64,000 nt of DNA, taken from contig CM056569.1 of assembly GCA_029721515.1 (NCBI GenBank), positions 18,384,007 to 18,448,006 on the forward strand, in the 5' to 3' direction. Both the position numbers and the translations under genes were made by a program. The notes below the pieces were generated by a model. That model worked only from the letters and a program-made list of their open reading frames with translations. It was not told the origin of the DNA and made no database searches. This document shows positions 1 through 12,041 of this stretch, piece after piece. The stretch's first letter is position 1. Each line of letters starts with the position of its first letter. This stretch comes from Synanceia verrucosa (taxonomy: Eukaryota > Chordata > Actinopteri > Perciformes > Synanceiidae).

Positions 1-450
1 ATCATCTGCATAACAGTGAAAGTTTATGGAGTGTTTCCTGATAGCATTGCCTAAAGGAAGCATATATAAAGTAAATAGAATTGGCCCAAGCACAGAACCT
101 TGAGGAACTCCATAACTGACTATGGACTGCATGGAGGACTCATCATTAATGTGAACAAACTGTGATCGATCCGATAAGTAGGATTTGTACCAGCTTAAAG
201 TAGTTCCTCTGATGCCAATTAAATGTTCTAATCTCTGCAACAGGATATGGTGGTCAATAGTATCAAAAGCAGCACTAAGATCTAACAAGACAAGTACTGA
301 GACGAGTCCATTGTCTGACGCAATTAGCAGGTCATTAGTAATTTTCACCAGAGCGGTCTCGGTGCTATGATATTTTCTAAATCCTGACTGAAAGTCCTCA
401 AATAGAGTATTGTTCTGGAGGAAGTCACACAGCTGACTGCACACTGCAGC
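1..450 (-). pseudogene. L2-like LINE reverse transcriptase fragment
   Basis: Read on the minus strand, this stretch encodes the middle of a non-LTR reverse transcriptase. The YADD catalytic motif is at 12..1, GVPQGSVLGPILF lies just upstream, then LLDLSAAFDTIDHH, then a segment with FQSGFRKYHSTETAL near 350-400. This arrangement is typical of fish L2/Maui LINEs. The fragment is cut by the window start and joins BEL/Pao sequence near 440-455, so neither end of the element is present here. Positions 1-100 match 38557-38650 closely, so both are the same L2 family. No start codon or complete ORF survives. It is a dead fragment. Confidence 0.85.
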
Positions 451-491
451 TGGCAGATTTCCAGTTAGATGGTGCTGAGGACCCCGAGCTG

Positions 492-2705
492 TTGGTCTTA
501 ATTGGAGCTGACTTTTACTGGAAGGTGATGACTGGCAAAGTGGAAAGGCTAACAGAGTCACTTGTGGGCTTAGAAAGCACCTTTGGATGGACTGTCCAAG
601 GGCCAGTCCCAATGTCTAGTGTAATAGACACAACCTGCATGCACATCAGCCTAGATGAGGACACTCAGATCTCAAAACAGTTGCATGCCTTTTGGGAAAT
701 AGAAACACTGGGCATTGTAAATGACAAAGCTGAAAACCCAGAAGATACAGAGGCTCTTCAGAGCTTTGAGCAGACAGTGACATTTAATGATGGTCGCTAC
801 CAAGTTGAATTACCATGGCGACCGGACAGCCCACCTCTACCAGACAACTTCAGAGTTGCAAAGAAAAGATTTGAGAACCTGAAGAGGAAGCTGATTGCTG
901 ATGCCACTCTGTACACAAGGTACAACAATGTGATGGAGGATTACCTACAGCAGGAAATTTGTGAGGATGTCTCAGAGAATGACTTAGCAGCAGAGTCAAC
1001 AGAAACTGTGAAATATTACCTACCTCATCATGCTGTACTCCGGGAGGAGAAAGTGACGACCAAGCTGAGAGTACTGTTTGATGCCTCATCACATGAGGCT
1101 GGAAGCCCCTCACTAAATGACTGTCTGTTAACTGGGCCAAACCTAAACCCTGATCTGTTAGATGTGCTTATCAAATTCAGACTGCACAAGATAGCTTTCA
1201 CTGCAGACATCACCAAGGCTTTGTTGCAGATAGCCCTAGCAGAAAAAGACAAGGATTCAGTCAGGTTCTTGTGGAGGCATGGATCCCCCACTAAGGACTG
1301 TGACAATGAGCTGCGCATCATGAGAATGAGAAGAGTGGTATTTGGAGTTTCACCAAGCCCCTTCCTCCTAGCTGCAACCATTAGGAAGCACATCCAACAG
1401 TATGATGTAGCCCAACCAAAGGCAGTGAAGGCACTTAGAGAGTCTTTGTATGTAGATGATCTGATTTCAAGCTCATGTGACGTGGAGGAGGCCTATTCAG
1501 TCACAACAGGAGCTAAGAACATTCTGTCTGCTGCTGGAATGAACCTGTGCAAATGGGCCACAAACTCACCAGATCTCAAATCAAAATGGGCAGAGAATGG
1601 ATTCGAACAAGCTACAGAACCTGTCACTTGCGGGAATGTACTTAAAGTGCTAGGTCTAGAATGGAAACCAGAGGAAGATCACTTTGTGTTTGACTTAAAT
1701 GGACTTTTAGACATTTTGAAGGACAAGCAAAACACAAAGAGAGGTGTGCTGCAAACGTCAGCTCGCATTTTTGACCCTATTGGCTTCCTCCCTCCGTTCA
1801 CCATTAGGGTGAAGCACCTCTTCCAGCAACTGTGGGAGAGGGGAATTGGTTGGGATGACCAGTTACCCCCAGTCTTGGCAAGGGAATGGAACCAGTGGTG
1901 CTCAGAACTGCCACGGCTCCACCTTGTGGCGATTCCCAGGTGGTATCACATTGAAATCCAACCAAACATGCAGTCACTGGAACTACATGTCTACTGTGAT
2001 GCTAGTGAAAAGGCGTTCAGTGCTGTTGCATACATGCAAGGAAAGAACCAGAACGGGGAAATTGTGACAAGCCTTGTAGCATCAAAGTCGAGAGTTGCCC
2101 CTCTAAAGAAACTAACTTTACCACGCTTAGAGCTGATGGGAGCCTTGATCGGAGCCAGGTTGGGAAACACTCTGCTTAAGTCTCTGAAGATGGAAAAGAA
2201 TCAGTTCAGGATGTGGACAGACTCGATGATCGCCTTGCACTGGATACGCAGCACAGCACACAAATGGAAGCCCTTTGTGGAAAACAGAGTGACTGAAATC
2301 CAAAATTTGACAAACCCAGAATCATGGTCACACATCAATGGCAAAAGGAACGCTGCTGATCTACCCACCAGGGGCCAGAGTGTTGACAATCTCATCCAGA
2401 GTCAGCTGTGGTGGAACGGGCCTGCTACGTCACTGACAGCTGAACCAACAGACTCAACTGAGACTGAGAAGGACTGTACTGCTGAGGAGGCAAATGTTGA
2501 GCTTAGGACTAAGGTCACGGTAGCAGTACAATTTACTAGCACTGACCCAGCTGAACCACTGTTAGACCTTGACAAGTACAGTAGACTGAGAACAGTGTTC
2601 AGATTAACTGCATGGGTGAAGAGGTTTGTGAACAAAGCCCGCTCAAGCCAAAGGACCCATGGAGAGCTCACTGCAGAGGAGCTCACTGCAGGTGAAACTG
2701 GATAA
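492..2705 (+). pseudogene. BEL/Pao pol: protease end, reverse transcriptase, RNase H
   Basis: This 737-codon reading frame copies RNA to DNA in a BEL/Pao element. The frame opens upstream of 492 in LVLIGADFYWKV, a motif at the end of BEL proteases. RT motifs are FTADITKALLQIAL (catalytic Asp about residue 239) and YVDDL (320-323). RNase H motifs are VYCDASEKAFSAVAY (about 500) and WTDSMIALHWI (about 576). The frame ends at TAA 2703-2705 followed by TGA 2709-2711. The same frame then continues into the integrase, so the stops are decay rather than a natural end. The first Met is not a true start, because the upstream half of the polyprotein has been lost. Confidence 0.88.
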
Positions 2706-4025
2706 AGGTGACACGAGCAAGGTTTCAGCCAAGAATTAAATCTACTGAAATCAGGACAAGATCTTGACAAAGATTCAAAAATCAAGGACTTGAAACCATT
2801 GCTTGATGAGAACAGCCTTATCAGTGTGGGAGGAAGGCTGCAACAGTCGGAGTTCAGTTTCAGAGAACAGCTCCCCCCAAAACACAGATACACTGAGCTC
2901 TTAGTTCAAAACTACCACGAAAAGGTGATGCATTCTGGGGTCAGGGATACTCTAGTGCAGATAAGGGACAGCTACTGGATATTGAGAGGCAGACAGCTGG
3001 TTAAGCAGATTGTGGCACGCTGTCACATCTGTAAGAGACTAAAGGTGAAACCAGCTCAGCAAGTTACTGCCCCTTTACCAAGAGACAGGATTACAGAGTC
3101 CCCACCTTTTGAAGTCATGGGCATTCATTTCGCTGGCCCGCTGTATGTCAAGTCAAACAGCCAGACAAAGAAGGCATACATTGCACTGTTCACATGCGCT
3201 GTCACTAAGGCAGTGCATTTAGAGCTTGTATCAGTCATGTCCACAGAGAACTTTCTCTTAGCCTTGAAGAGATGCATTGCAAGACGTGGGCTATGTAAGG
3301 TCATTTATTCTGACAATGCCAAGACCTTTAAAAGAGCAGACCAAGATCTGAAGGAGCTATGGAAGTCATTCAAGGAACCGGAGCTCACTGCATTCTTCAC
3401 CGAAAAGGGCATCTCATGGAGGTTTATTGCTGAGAGAGCAGCTTGGTGGGGCGGCTTCTGGGAAAGACTCGTGAGGTCAGTGAAGACATGCCTAAAAACA
3501 GTCCTAGGAAGGGCCTCACTGAACTTCGAGGAGTTGACCACCACTCTCACAGAGGCGGAGGCTGTGCTGAATTCTAGGCCACTCTCATATGTGCACAACG
3601 ATGCAGATGAACCCACTCCCCTGACACCCGCTCATTTTCTGGTCGGCAAAAGACTGACTTCCCTGCCACCAAAAACTATAATTCCAGAAATTCAGTCAGC
3701 CAATCTAAGCAGAGAGAACATGGGACGCAGATGGAAGTACCGCCAGAGACTCCTAAATACCTTCTGGACCCGCTGGCGCAAGGACTATCTACTGGATCTG
3801 AAATCAGCACATAAGTGTGACACATCCAAACCCACTGAGCTCAAAGTGGGAGACGTCGTGCTGATTGGAGAGGACAAAATGCCTCGACAAATCTGGAAAA
3901 CAGGCAGGATTGAAGAGCTGTTTCCAGGGCGAGATGGACTGACACGCTCATGCACAGTTTGTACCCCTATAGGGACACTACTGAGAAGACCTGTGCAACT
4001 GATCTATCCTTTGGAAATAACTTAA
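2706..4025 (+). pseudogene. BEL/Pao integrase with C-terminal domain
   Basis: This continues in the same frame as the upstream RT/RNase H; the longest Met-started ORF is 2790..4025, 411 aa. It shows the H2C2 zinc finger (YHEKVMHSG, then CHICKRLK) and the integrase core. The second acidic residue is in VIYSDNAKTF and the Glu in WWGGFWERLVRSVK. The C-terminal part (LKVGDVVLIGEDKMPRQIW) is the domain usually found after BEL integrases. The first catalytic Asp, expected in a G-(I/V)-D-F-A-G-P motif, is His here (GIHFAGP, residue 113 of the ORF). The enzyme is therefore unlikely to be active even apart from the upstream stops. Confidence 0.88.
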
Positions 4026-4074
4026 TAACTTAACTTGATTGAGGCATAGATTAGTCATGATGAACATTGTTCAT

Positions 4075-4086
4075 GGGGCGGGAGAA
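4075..4086 (+). other. Polypurine tract of BEL copy A
   Basis: A GGGGCGGGAGAA run lies about 50 bases after the integrase stop and directly before a sequence starting TGTTGTGG. This is the expected position of the plus-strand priming site just upstream of a 3' LTR. Confidence 0.65.
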
Positions 4087-4386
4087 TGTTGTGGTTTGTT
4101 GCATGTTGTGATTTATGTTTATTAAAAGGAAATACTTTAAATAAGTATTAAATAGTTAGAAGAAGATTGCAGTGTTTAGAGTTAAAAATGTATTGAGAAA
4201 CATAATTGTTGTTTACTGCATGTTTCAGTATTGAGATGCACTATTTGAGTTTATTTTGGAATGACTATACGCTGCTTTTATTTTGAAGGAGTTACTAGGA
4301 AGTTCTAGTCAGTCTGTGTGTTACGTAAAAAAAAAAGGGCCCGCTAGCAACATGCTATGAGCTAACGTGCTGTGTGCACGAAACAG
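4087..4386 (+). repeat. Partial 3' LTR of BEL copy A
   Basis: It begins TGTTGTGG immediately after the purine tract and is AT-rich and non-coding. It runs until minus-strand BEL RNase H sequence starts at about 4390. No matching 5' LTR is in the window, so the right boundary is an estimate. The join with copy B suggests the LTR is cut. Confidence 0.5.
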
Positions 4387-4389
4387 AGA

Positions 4390-5900
4390 AAAAAATGCAC
4401 GACTTTGCTGTCAGTGTAAAACTTCATGTCATCAATCTTGACATTCAATTCTCTTGACACCAGCTCTGCAATCTCAACAGCGAGGGCTGCAGCTCCCAGC
4501 TCAAGCCGTGGGACAGTATGGACTGACAGAGGAGCTAACTTAGCCTTCCCAATGACAAAGCTTACGTGGTCCATGCCGTTGCTATCCAACACCTTCAAAT
4601 AGGCTACTGCAGCGATAGCTTTTACAGAAGCATCCGAAAATATGTGCAGCTCTACACACCAGGTCATTAGAGATGGATGCACTAGTGTAACAACGAGGAG
4701 TCTCAAAGTGTGCAAGAGCTTGTAATGAATCTTTCCAAGTGATCCACTCTCCTTCCTTATCTGCTGGGAGAGGCTCATCCCAGTTGTTGGTGTCTTGGGT
4801 TAGTTCTCTCAGCAGAAGCTTTCCTCGAATGGAGATCGGTGCCACTAGGCCAAGAGGATCAAATAAACTATTTACAGTAGCAAGCACACCTCTCCGTGTG
4901 AAAGGCCTTTCAGTGCTGGAGACCCGGAATGTAAATGTGTCTTTGCGCAGGTCCCAGTTCAATCCCAAGCTACGCTGCATTGGAAGAGAATCACTATCAG
5001 GATCGAGTTCCTTCAAGTTGTTGGCATATTCGGAGGCCGGAAATGCTTGCATGACTGCGGGGCAGTTGGATGCAATCTTGTGGAGGCGTAGGTTAGACCT
5101 ACCCAGCATACCTCGTGCTGCTTTGAGTAAACTGACAGCTTCATCTTCTGATGGCAGAGATGTAAGGCCATCGTCTACATAGAACTTTCTATGTATGAAC
5201 TCCTTTGCTGCAGAGCCAAACACCGGTTCTCTGTATAGTGCAGCTCTTCTAAGGCCATAGGTTGCCACCGCCGGAGAGGGGCTGTTACCAAACACGTGAA
5301 CCCGCATCCAGTACTCGACAACCTCATCTGTAGGGTCATTATTTTTGAACCATATGAACCAAAGAAAGTTCCTGTGATCTTCCCTTACAAGAAAACTATG
5401 GAACATCTGTTCGATGTCTGTGGTGATAGCAATCCGTTCACGTCGAACCCCCAGGTCAGGTCTGGCCCGGTCAACAGCACATCATTTAGAGACACCCCGA
5501 GGTGTTTGGCACTGGAGTCAAACTCGACTCTGATGTCACCAGGCTTGCGCGGGTGGTACACTCCAAATGTAGGGAAGTACCAGGACTCTTCTCCCTCCGC
5601 TAATGGTGGAGTCAACTCTGCATGATTCTGATCGAAGATCCGTTGCATGAAGGTGACAAAGTCTTGCTTCATCTCTGCTTTTCTATCAAGAGTGCGACAG
5701 AGAGATTTAAAGCTACTCAGAGCTTGCTCCTTGTTGTTAGGCAGACGTAATCTTGAAGGGCGGAATGGCAGTGGGGCTACCCAGTTGTTTCCTTCATCAA
5801 TAAACATCTCCTTATCCATTAGCTCGATGAACTGTTTGTCTTCAATAGAGGGGCCAACCTCGTTGTCATCCTCTGTACGTTGAAAGATCTTGCTTCCCAA
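4390..5900 (-). pseudogene. BEL/Pao reverse transcriptase and RNase H fragment (copy B)
   Basis: Three overlapping minus-strand frames (5900-5385, 5406-4582, 4778-4390) together carry BEL RT and early RNase H. Visible motifs are ESWYFPTFGVYHPRKPG and GVSLNDVLLTGPDL in the first frame, KFYVDDGLTSLPSEDEAV in the second (YVDD at residues 76-79), and IFSDASVKAIAAVAYL with RLELGAAALAVEIAEL in the third. RNase H stops after FYTDSK at the junction with copy A's LTR. At least two frameshifts separate the pieces, so it cannot make a single protein. Confidence 0.85.
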
Positions 5901-5910
5901 AGAGTCACCT

Positions 5911-6651
5911 TCAGTGCGTTGGACTGGCTAATGAGCCTTGCAGACTACGAGGACTGTGAGACTTCAGACTGCTCCCAGCGGGTTTCTCCTTCAGAGTGAG
6001 ATGGTTTTGACAGGGTGTGAAGTGAGAATGGCGTCCATTCTCAAGAATGTGAGTTCGGAACACGTTTGCATCTTTGGGTTTGTGAGCTGTACCTAAACAG
6101 GCTTCCCCGATAATGACCCAACCGAGATCCAAGCGTTGGGCGTATGGTGCACTGTTAGGCCCATTGTGGTGTTCTCTCACCTTATGGACCTGTAGAACGT
6201 CACGGCCAAGGAGAAGGAGGATCTGAGCCTCTGGATCAAGGGGAGGAATGTGCTCAGCAACAGAGTTGAGATGAGTGTGATACTTGGCGATTTCAGGAGT
6301 AGGTATCTCCGACCTATCCTCTGGGATGTAGTTACACTCTTTGAGGGTCGGGAGATTAATGCTGAAGCTTCCATCCAAAGTTTTCGCAATGAAGTTTGTG
6401 GTTCTCCTCCCAGACATCTCAGTAAAGCCAGCACATGTCCTAAGCGTATAGAGTGACTCTGTGCCCTCCAGTCCAAAGAGGTCAAAGAACTCTGATCTAG
6501 CAAGCGATCTGTTGCTCTGATCGTCAAGAATGGTGTAGAGTTTCACCAACCTGTCTGGTTGACCCTTAGGATGAACTGTGATAAGGCAAATTTTTGAGCA
6601 GGAGCGCGGGGCGTTACCCTCTTCGCAAACCTCTGTACACTTTGAGTACAC
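5911..6651 (-). pseudogene. BEL/Pao protease region (copy B)
   Basis: The 246-aa minus frame has the BEL aspartic-protease region: LYTILDDQSNRSLARSEFF near residue 40 holds the active-site Asp, and ILLLLGRDVLQVHKVREH near 145 resembles the later LIGRD element. Upstream, at 6800-6660, there is Cys-rich sequence in other frames that could be a degraded gag zinc knuckle. The frame ends at a stop near 5911, just before RT resumes, which is consistent with one polyprotein broken by point changes. Confidence 0.75.
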
Positions 6652-6920
6652 AGTAGGAGACTGATCACCCTTCTCCTCCCCGCTGTCGTCTGACTCGGGG
6701 GTCTGGCTAAGCCACGGAGCTGGTCCGGGATGAAGAGCTGCTACATGCTTGTTGCTGCTGCACTCTTTGCACTGTACTGCGATTTTGCAATCTTTGGCAT
6801 AATGTTTGCTTGAAGAACAACATCTAAAACAGCTTCTTTAAGATATGCCTTGCATTCTTCGATTGTTTTGACTCTAAAGCCTCTACAGTGTTTAAGGGGG
6901 TGAGGTTTTTTATGAATAGG

Positions 6921-8260
6921 TCATTGCCTACTAACATCCGGCCTAGCACTAGGGGTCCCTGTGTCGTCGGGGTCAAGCATAGAAGAGACCTCTATCTTGT
7001 GTGAGGAGATGAAGCTTCTAGAGTTACTCATCTTTTTTACTGTGTTGTTTGGCTTCATTATTGCGTCTGCTGAAGAGGACAGAAAGAAATTTGGGTCATT
7101 GCAGATGTAGGCCTCTCTACAGACGAACTCAACAAAGTAGGCGAATGGTGGGAAATGTACCTGGTAATGTGCCTTGTAATTACTCCCATGAGATATCCAT
7201 TTTTCCTGGAGACCGGATGGCAACTTCTCTACTATGGGCATCAGGCCTCTCGCAGTATCCAGACAAGCTAGTCCAGATAGGTTCCCCTCACGCTGTGTTG
7301 ATGCTAACTCTTGTAACAGGTCGCCCAGCTCTCTGAGCTTCTGAGGATCTTTACTGGTGACCTTGGGAAATCTCTCCAGTCTGTCAAAGAGAGCTTTCTC
7401 TATCATCTCTGGGGATCCATAATACTCATTGAGACGAGACCACACCGTTCTCAGACCTTGAACTGGGTCGCTGATGTGTACAGCTCTAAGCCTTTTCACA
7501 TGTGCTGAAGACTGTGGACCTAGCCACTTGGATAGCAGGTCGAGCTCTTCACTTGCAGTAAGTTCTGTTCCTTCAATGGAGTTTAGGAAGCTTGACCTCC
7601 ATGCCCAAAGCTTTCAGGTCGATCGTCGAATTTGGTGAGACTGGAGCTGAGCAGATCCCTCCAGACAAGGAATCTAGCAATATCACCAAACCCTGTATGG
7701 TCAGCAATGGGAGTGTGAGGAGCTTGCTTGTTGGGAGTGGATGTGAATGGTTGTTGTGACCTCGTGGGGTAGAAGCTGTGAGGGTTAGCATCAGGATCTG
7801 GCTTCAATAAGTGAGATGTTGGAATATGTAGTTTAACATCCGTGCAACCATCGAAGAGGTTCAAAGCAGCACCGCTCAAGATGGCGGGATTGTGTTGTTA
7901 AGGCTGACTCTGTGGTGGTTCAGGGAGTGTAGGCTTAAAGCCCTCCTGTGAATGGCGCTCAACATAATCGGTCCTTTCTTGGGGGGATTGAGAAGGAAGG
8001 CAGCTGATGTTGGAAGCTCTGGAGCCTTTCTCCAAATCTGCTACTGTAGACTCGAGAGCGTTGGCTTCTGCTTCTGCCGCTGCAATCTTTTTGTCTAACT
8101 TCATGTGGCGAGAGCAGCCTCCATCTAAGCCTTTTCTACTAACAGTTCATTTTCTTTCTGAACAAAAGCTTTTAGCCCTTGCCTTAGCTGCAGCTAAGCT
8201 AGCAACTGAACTTCTATCATGTGAAACTGTAAATAATCCAACACAAAATAGCAATGAAAT
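6921..8260 (-). pseudogene. BEL/Pao gag fragments (copy B)
   Basis: Minus-strand frames at 8104-7898, 7879-7583 and 7499-6921 make up a broken gag. The first is a charged, Ala-rich helix (KKIAAAEAEANALESTVADL) that continues upstream of its Met, with an in-frame stop, to about 8230. The last contains GLRTVWSRLNEYYGSPEMIE, a sequence usual in the BEL gag core, followed by the helical part. Frames change twice, and the cysteine knuckles are out of frame. It acts as structural capsid protein in intact relatives and is non-functional here. Confidence 0.75.
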
Positions 8261-8269
8261 AATGTAAGC

Positions 8270-9530
8270 AAATCTTATGAAATACAATGAAATATGAGCA
8301 GAAATAATTTTTATTTCAACAAAGAGAAAATCTCAAGCCATGCGGTGCTCTAGTTCTTTTTCTACCACTAATCATGTGACCTGAATAACCAATGAAAACC
8401 CAAACATCTCAATACTGTGAAAAAAGCAGCATTCCCTTCATGACCCATAGGAGGAGCTATAACATTTAACATAACAAAACACATGGAACATCACAAGAAA
8501 TGAATTTCCCCCCTACAACTCCACCAAACGCTGCTGCTCCACCTAAAAATCTGAAATCTGAAAAGGTGATTTTTAAAACACAGCAGCAGCATTACGGTCT
8601 GTTTTTGCTGCCAGTAGCTGCTTGTTAGCCTAGCCTAGCTCAGTTCGGCACGGTTAACTTGAGTTCAGTGGGTGGGATCTCGGCCGAGTGACCTGTAAAG
8701 TTACTGTCTCTCCTCCAAATATGGAAAGTACACGCCCACTGAAATCCAAGATGGTGCAGTTCAAATGCCCATGACAGGAGCACAAAACAGACTCCCCCAA
8801 ACCAATGGGTGACGTCACGGGTGCTACGTCCATTCTTTTTACAGTGTATGGGGCAGACACTGTGCAATAGTTTGCCACTCATGATTCACATGCTCACACT
8901 ATACGGCCTGATGCTCTGATGAGACCTTACTGCTCACACTGTACGTCCATACATGGCAAGTCGGACTCTTTTATTGGTCTGTAGTTGCGTCGGAAACAGC
9001 ACCGCAATTACCTACTTTTCTGTTTTGTTCCCCGAGAGCTTTCCTTTCTGCCTCTCCTTCAGCTCCCTGTCATCAGATGACAGCACGACTCAAATGAAAA
9101 CACTCGTGCTTCGTGGGGGCGTGCACTGGAGTGCTTGGCCTAGTTTGCGTGAGATGAGAGGAGGGGAGATGAATGGGCATTATTGATCATATAAATTATT
9201 CACGCACAAACTGTTAAACAGAAATGTCATGTAAAAATAATGATAATTGGATTAATGTTACTGCAGCAACATTGGGAGGTCAGCGTTTGTGTTTGGTGCA
9301 TTCACTTGTACGTAAATGTCAGAATTTCCAAGCTCTGAGTCAGAATTTAAATCAGAACCCCCCCCATAAAGTCTGGTCTCCATCTCGTAAGTCGGATTAA
9401 TCTCACCAACCAGACATAGAATTCATGAATTCATGCTATGTGCCACATGTTTTATTGTAAGGCTGGAAGAGCTGGGAGCACTAAACTTTGAGGTTACATT
9501 GAGCTGAGCAATTCAATGTGAGTCAATTCA
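8270..9530. other. Non-coding stretch with MITE-like sequence
   Basis: No convincing gene. The part around 8800-8850 (GGGTGACGTCACGGGTGCTACG, then a TTTTTACAGTGTATGG motif) resembles the end of a small fish MITE, from memory only. Short ORFs at 8640-8882 and 8953-9186 have no recognisable domain. Confidence 0.4.
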
Positions 9531-10056
9531 TGTCAGCATCTCCTTCATATCTGTCCACGTCAGGTTTTTCGTCTGTGTCTGTTAGTTTCTGTAGGTTTAG
9601 TTTGTGGGTTGGTTTCGTTTGTTTTGTCACTGTCCTTCTGAGTAGCTCTGTGGGTTTGTGTTATTTTGTTTTCTGCGCTTGTCTGGTCTGTGTCCTATCT
9701 GTTAGGTTCTATCTGTGTTCCTTGGGTTCGTTAGTATCATCACCTTTTTGAGCGTTTCCTGTTAATGGTCATGTTTTTCTTTAATTTGCTAGCAATGAGC
9801 TAAGCCGAGTCAGTCTGGCCAGTTATAGTTTTTGTACTCTTCTCTTAGAAACGCCTTTGGTTTGTTTTGGTTTGTGTTGTCTAGTTTAGTGTCTTCCTTT
9901 CTCGTGTTTCTGCTGGTTTACAGTTTATGCTTAGTTTGTTAGCACTATTCTTGTTTGGTCTTGTCTTGTGTTTACTTTATAATAACCTTTATGTTGAGAA
10001 CTCGTCTGTGTGTCATGCGTTTGGGTTCATTTAAGAAAACTCCTTTATCCATGACA
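9531..10056 (+). repeat. Degraded LTR-like element, same family as 35375-36302
   Basis: It is T- and G-rich and begins TGTCAGCATC. Near its end are AATAACC, GAGAACTCGTCTGTGTGTCATGC and a terminal ATGACA, matching the pattern (AATAAA, GAGAACTG, TCTGTGAGTCGTGCA) of the well-bounded copy at 35375-36302. No clear target-site duplication is seen, so the ends are approximate. A 77-codon ORF inside it is chance. Confidence 0.45.
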
Positions 10057-10256
10057 AAACTGTCACTCCCCATGGTCCTAAAGATTAACTGGTTGCAGTC
10101 TGTGCCTGTTGATCATCAGACCATTGTCTAGTATGTCTACCATGATAAAGCCCAAACAAAAATAACTTACTGAGTATAAGAATGATAATAATACATTAAA
10201 GCAACAATTAATAACTTTTTAACCTTCATAAAATATTTCCATAACTTTTGTGATGA

Positions 10257-10538
10257 TACACTATGTTGCCAAAAGTATTCCCTCACCCATCCAAATAATC
10301 AGAATCAGGTGGTCCAGTCACTTCCATGGCCACAGGTGTATAAAATGAAGCACCTAGGCATGTAGACTGCTTTTACAAACACTTGTGAAAGAATGGGTCG
10401 CTCTCAGGAGCTCAGTGAATTCCAGCGTAGAACTGTGATAGGATGCCACCTGTGCAACAAATCCAGTCGTGAAATTTCCTCACTCCTAAATATTCCACAG
10501 TCAACTGTCAGCTGTATTATAAGAACGTGAAAGTGTTT
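10257..10538 (+). mobile_element. Tc1-like transposon, 5' part
   Basis: It begins TACACTATGTTGCCAAAAG, a typical fish Tc1 terminal sequence. A truncated transposase start follows, whose first residues are MGRSQELSEFQRRTVIG with an HTH running to about ISSLLNIPQSTVSCIIR. The element breaks exactly where the 10539-13508 TIR element begins. About 26 bases that I recall as the next Tc1 sequence (GAGAACGACAGCAACTCAG onward) appear right after that insertion at 13512. The rest of the Tc1 copy is missing. Confidence 0.85.
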
Positions 10539-11501
10539 TAGGCGGTGGGCCAAGGGGAGATTTTGTGTATTTAAACGATCCCCACCAAGGGAGGACCTAA
10601 TTTTTTGTGGACAACATCTTCATTTTTAAACAAATGAAACAAAATTTTTTGGCACTCTTACCTCTTGTACATTTCTTGTTTCTCAGTTACATCGGTAACG
10701 GCATCTGGGTTACCGGTTCGGCTAACTGTGCGGGCGGGGTCCGACATGCATGATGTAGTTGTAGTTATTGTCCAATGACATGTCTCGAAATTTGCCGGTT
10801 ACCATGGATACATTGTTAAACTGCTGCTGCGGTGCTAACTTACTGAGCTAACGCTATAGGAGTACAGTACATAAACAAGTTAAAGATCGCAGTACACGCT
10901 TACACACAATGCTAATACAACAACAAATTTAAATATCAATCACTTTAAGAGGAGATGAAATTAATCAAGTTAACTGACAGTTCGTCAACAAGCTTAATAA
11001 AAGCAGGAAAATGTATAATTTAGATGTAGATCTGTCATCCCTTCTTTTGAAAACTGAAGTCTTCTGTAACAATGTCTTCAAAATGTCTTTGTGAACTTTG
11101 CACATAAAACTGACATTTCCAACATCTGAGGTCCAGTGAAATGTTATTTTTTTGATGTCATAAAAATTAGCCACACACATACTATACTCCTCCTCTTGAA
11201 AATACGTTTGCTAGCCAACCACAGAAATGGAGTGCTGTATGCATCTTTTGGATAAAGACGGTCCTGTAACCCCCTTCACAGACACAGGATGGAAGAAAAT
11301 TTTGACTTTTGCTGTGTTTTTGTAGAAAGACTTCATACCAGAGAGAGTACTGTGGCAGATGAGCCAATGCTTAGATTTACCCTTAAAACCAAGATTTGTT
11401 ATCATACTAAATAGTCGTTGTGTTATGTGGATGGCTTTAGCTTGCCAAGAGAGTGAACATGGATGTTAGCTTTGACTACATATGTGTTCATTCACTGTCC
11501 T

Positions 11502-11506
<5 letters not shown>

Positions 11507-11540
<34 letters not shown>

Positions 11541-11556
11541 TATATATATATATATT
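11507..11556. repeat. (AT)n microsatellite
   Basis: About 50 bases of near-perfect AT dinucleotide with one GA interruption. Confidence 0.95.
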
Positions 11557-12041
11557 ACAATTGTGTTAACTTATAATCATTTGTCGCTGCATCAAGATTA
11601 ATGGAGCTTTAAAATGCTACTAACAGTAAGATTATTTTAATATAATGCATTGCACTTCAGGGTGGCAGGGTAGGTGTCAAATCAGAACACTCATGTCAAT
11701 GTGAATCTTGAACTTCATCTGTCAGTCTAAGACAAATAACTGAAATTATCATTTTTTGATTTGATTTCGCCCATAGTCAAGGCAATACAATGACCAAAAA
11801 ATGAAATACAAACAAGAAAACAACAAAAACATTATACACCTCCTGAAAAAAAGACAAAACATGGATTGGAATGCAAGCTGTTATACAAGGCACATGCAGA
11901 CGTTTTTGTCCCCAACTGTAATCTTTGGAAGTGTACCTGAGAGTTAAAACAATAAATATGGTGCCACTAACCTGACATGTTCAATCTGTTATAATGTAAT
12001 GAAGAGAAGCCTAAATGTGTTGTCTGCTTCTTGTTTTTTAG

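Larger units (their letters stand above)
450..4386 (+). mobile_element. BEL/Pao LTR retrotransposon copy A (5' truncated)
   Basis: The plus-strand order is protease tail, reverse transcriptase, RNase H, H2C2 zinc finger, integrase, a BEL-type C-terminal domain, a purine tract and the start of a 3' LTR. That is the BEL/Pao gene order. Gag and most of the protease are missing because the element begins inside the protease-RT linker, next to an L2 fragment. Its 3' LTR runs into BEL copy B, which lies on the opposite strand, so the two form a tail-to-tail pair. Frame is kept over more than 3.5 kb, with only two in-frame stops near 2703-2711, so this is among the better-preserved elements in the window. 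Confidence 0.9.
4387..8260 (-). mobile_element. BEL/Pao retrotransposon copy B (minus strand, no integrase)
   Basis: Reading leftward from about 8260 the order is a coiled-coil gag N-terminus, the gag core, a gap with Cys-rich sequence, the protease, RT and the beginning of RNase H. The copy stops in RNase H at about 4390, so integrase and 3' LTR are missing. The frame is broken several times (7880/7898, 7499/7573, 6651/6921, 5900/5911, 5385/5406, 4582/4778). It differs clearly from copy A in protein sequence, so it is a separate lineage and not a duplicate. Confidence 0.87.

Noticed and set aside
9518..9751. 77-aa hydrophobic ORF
   Set aside because: Lies in T-rich LTR-like repeat, with no motif and shared composition with other copies.
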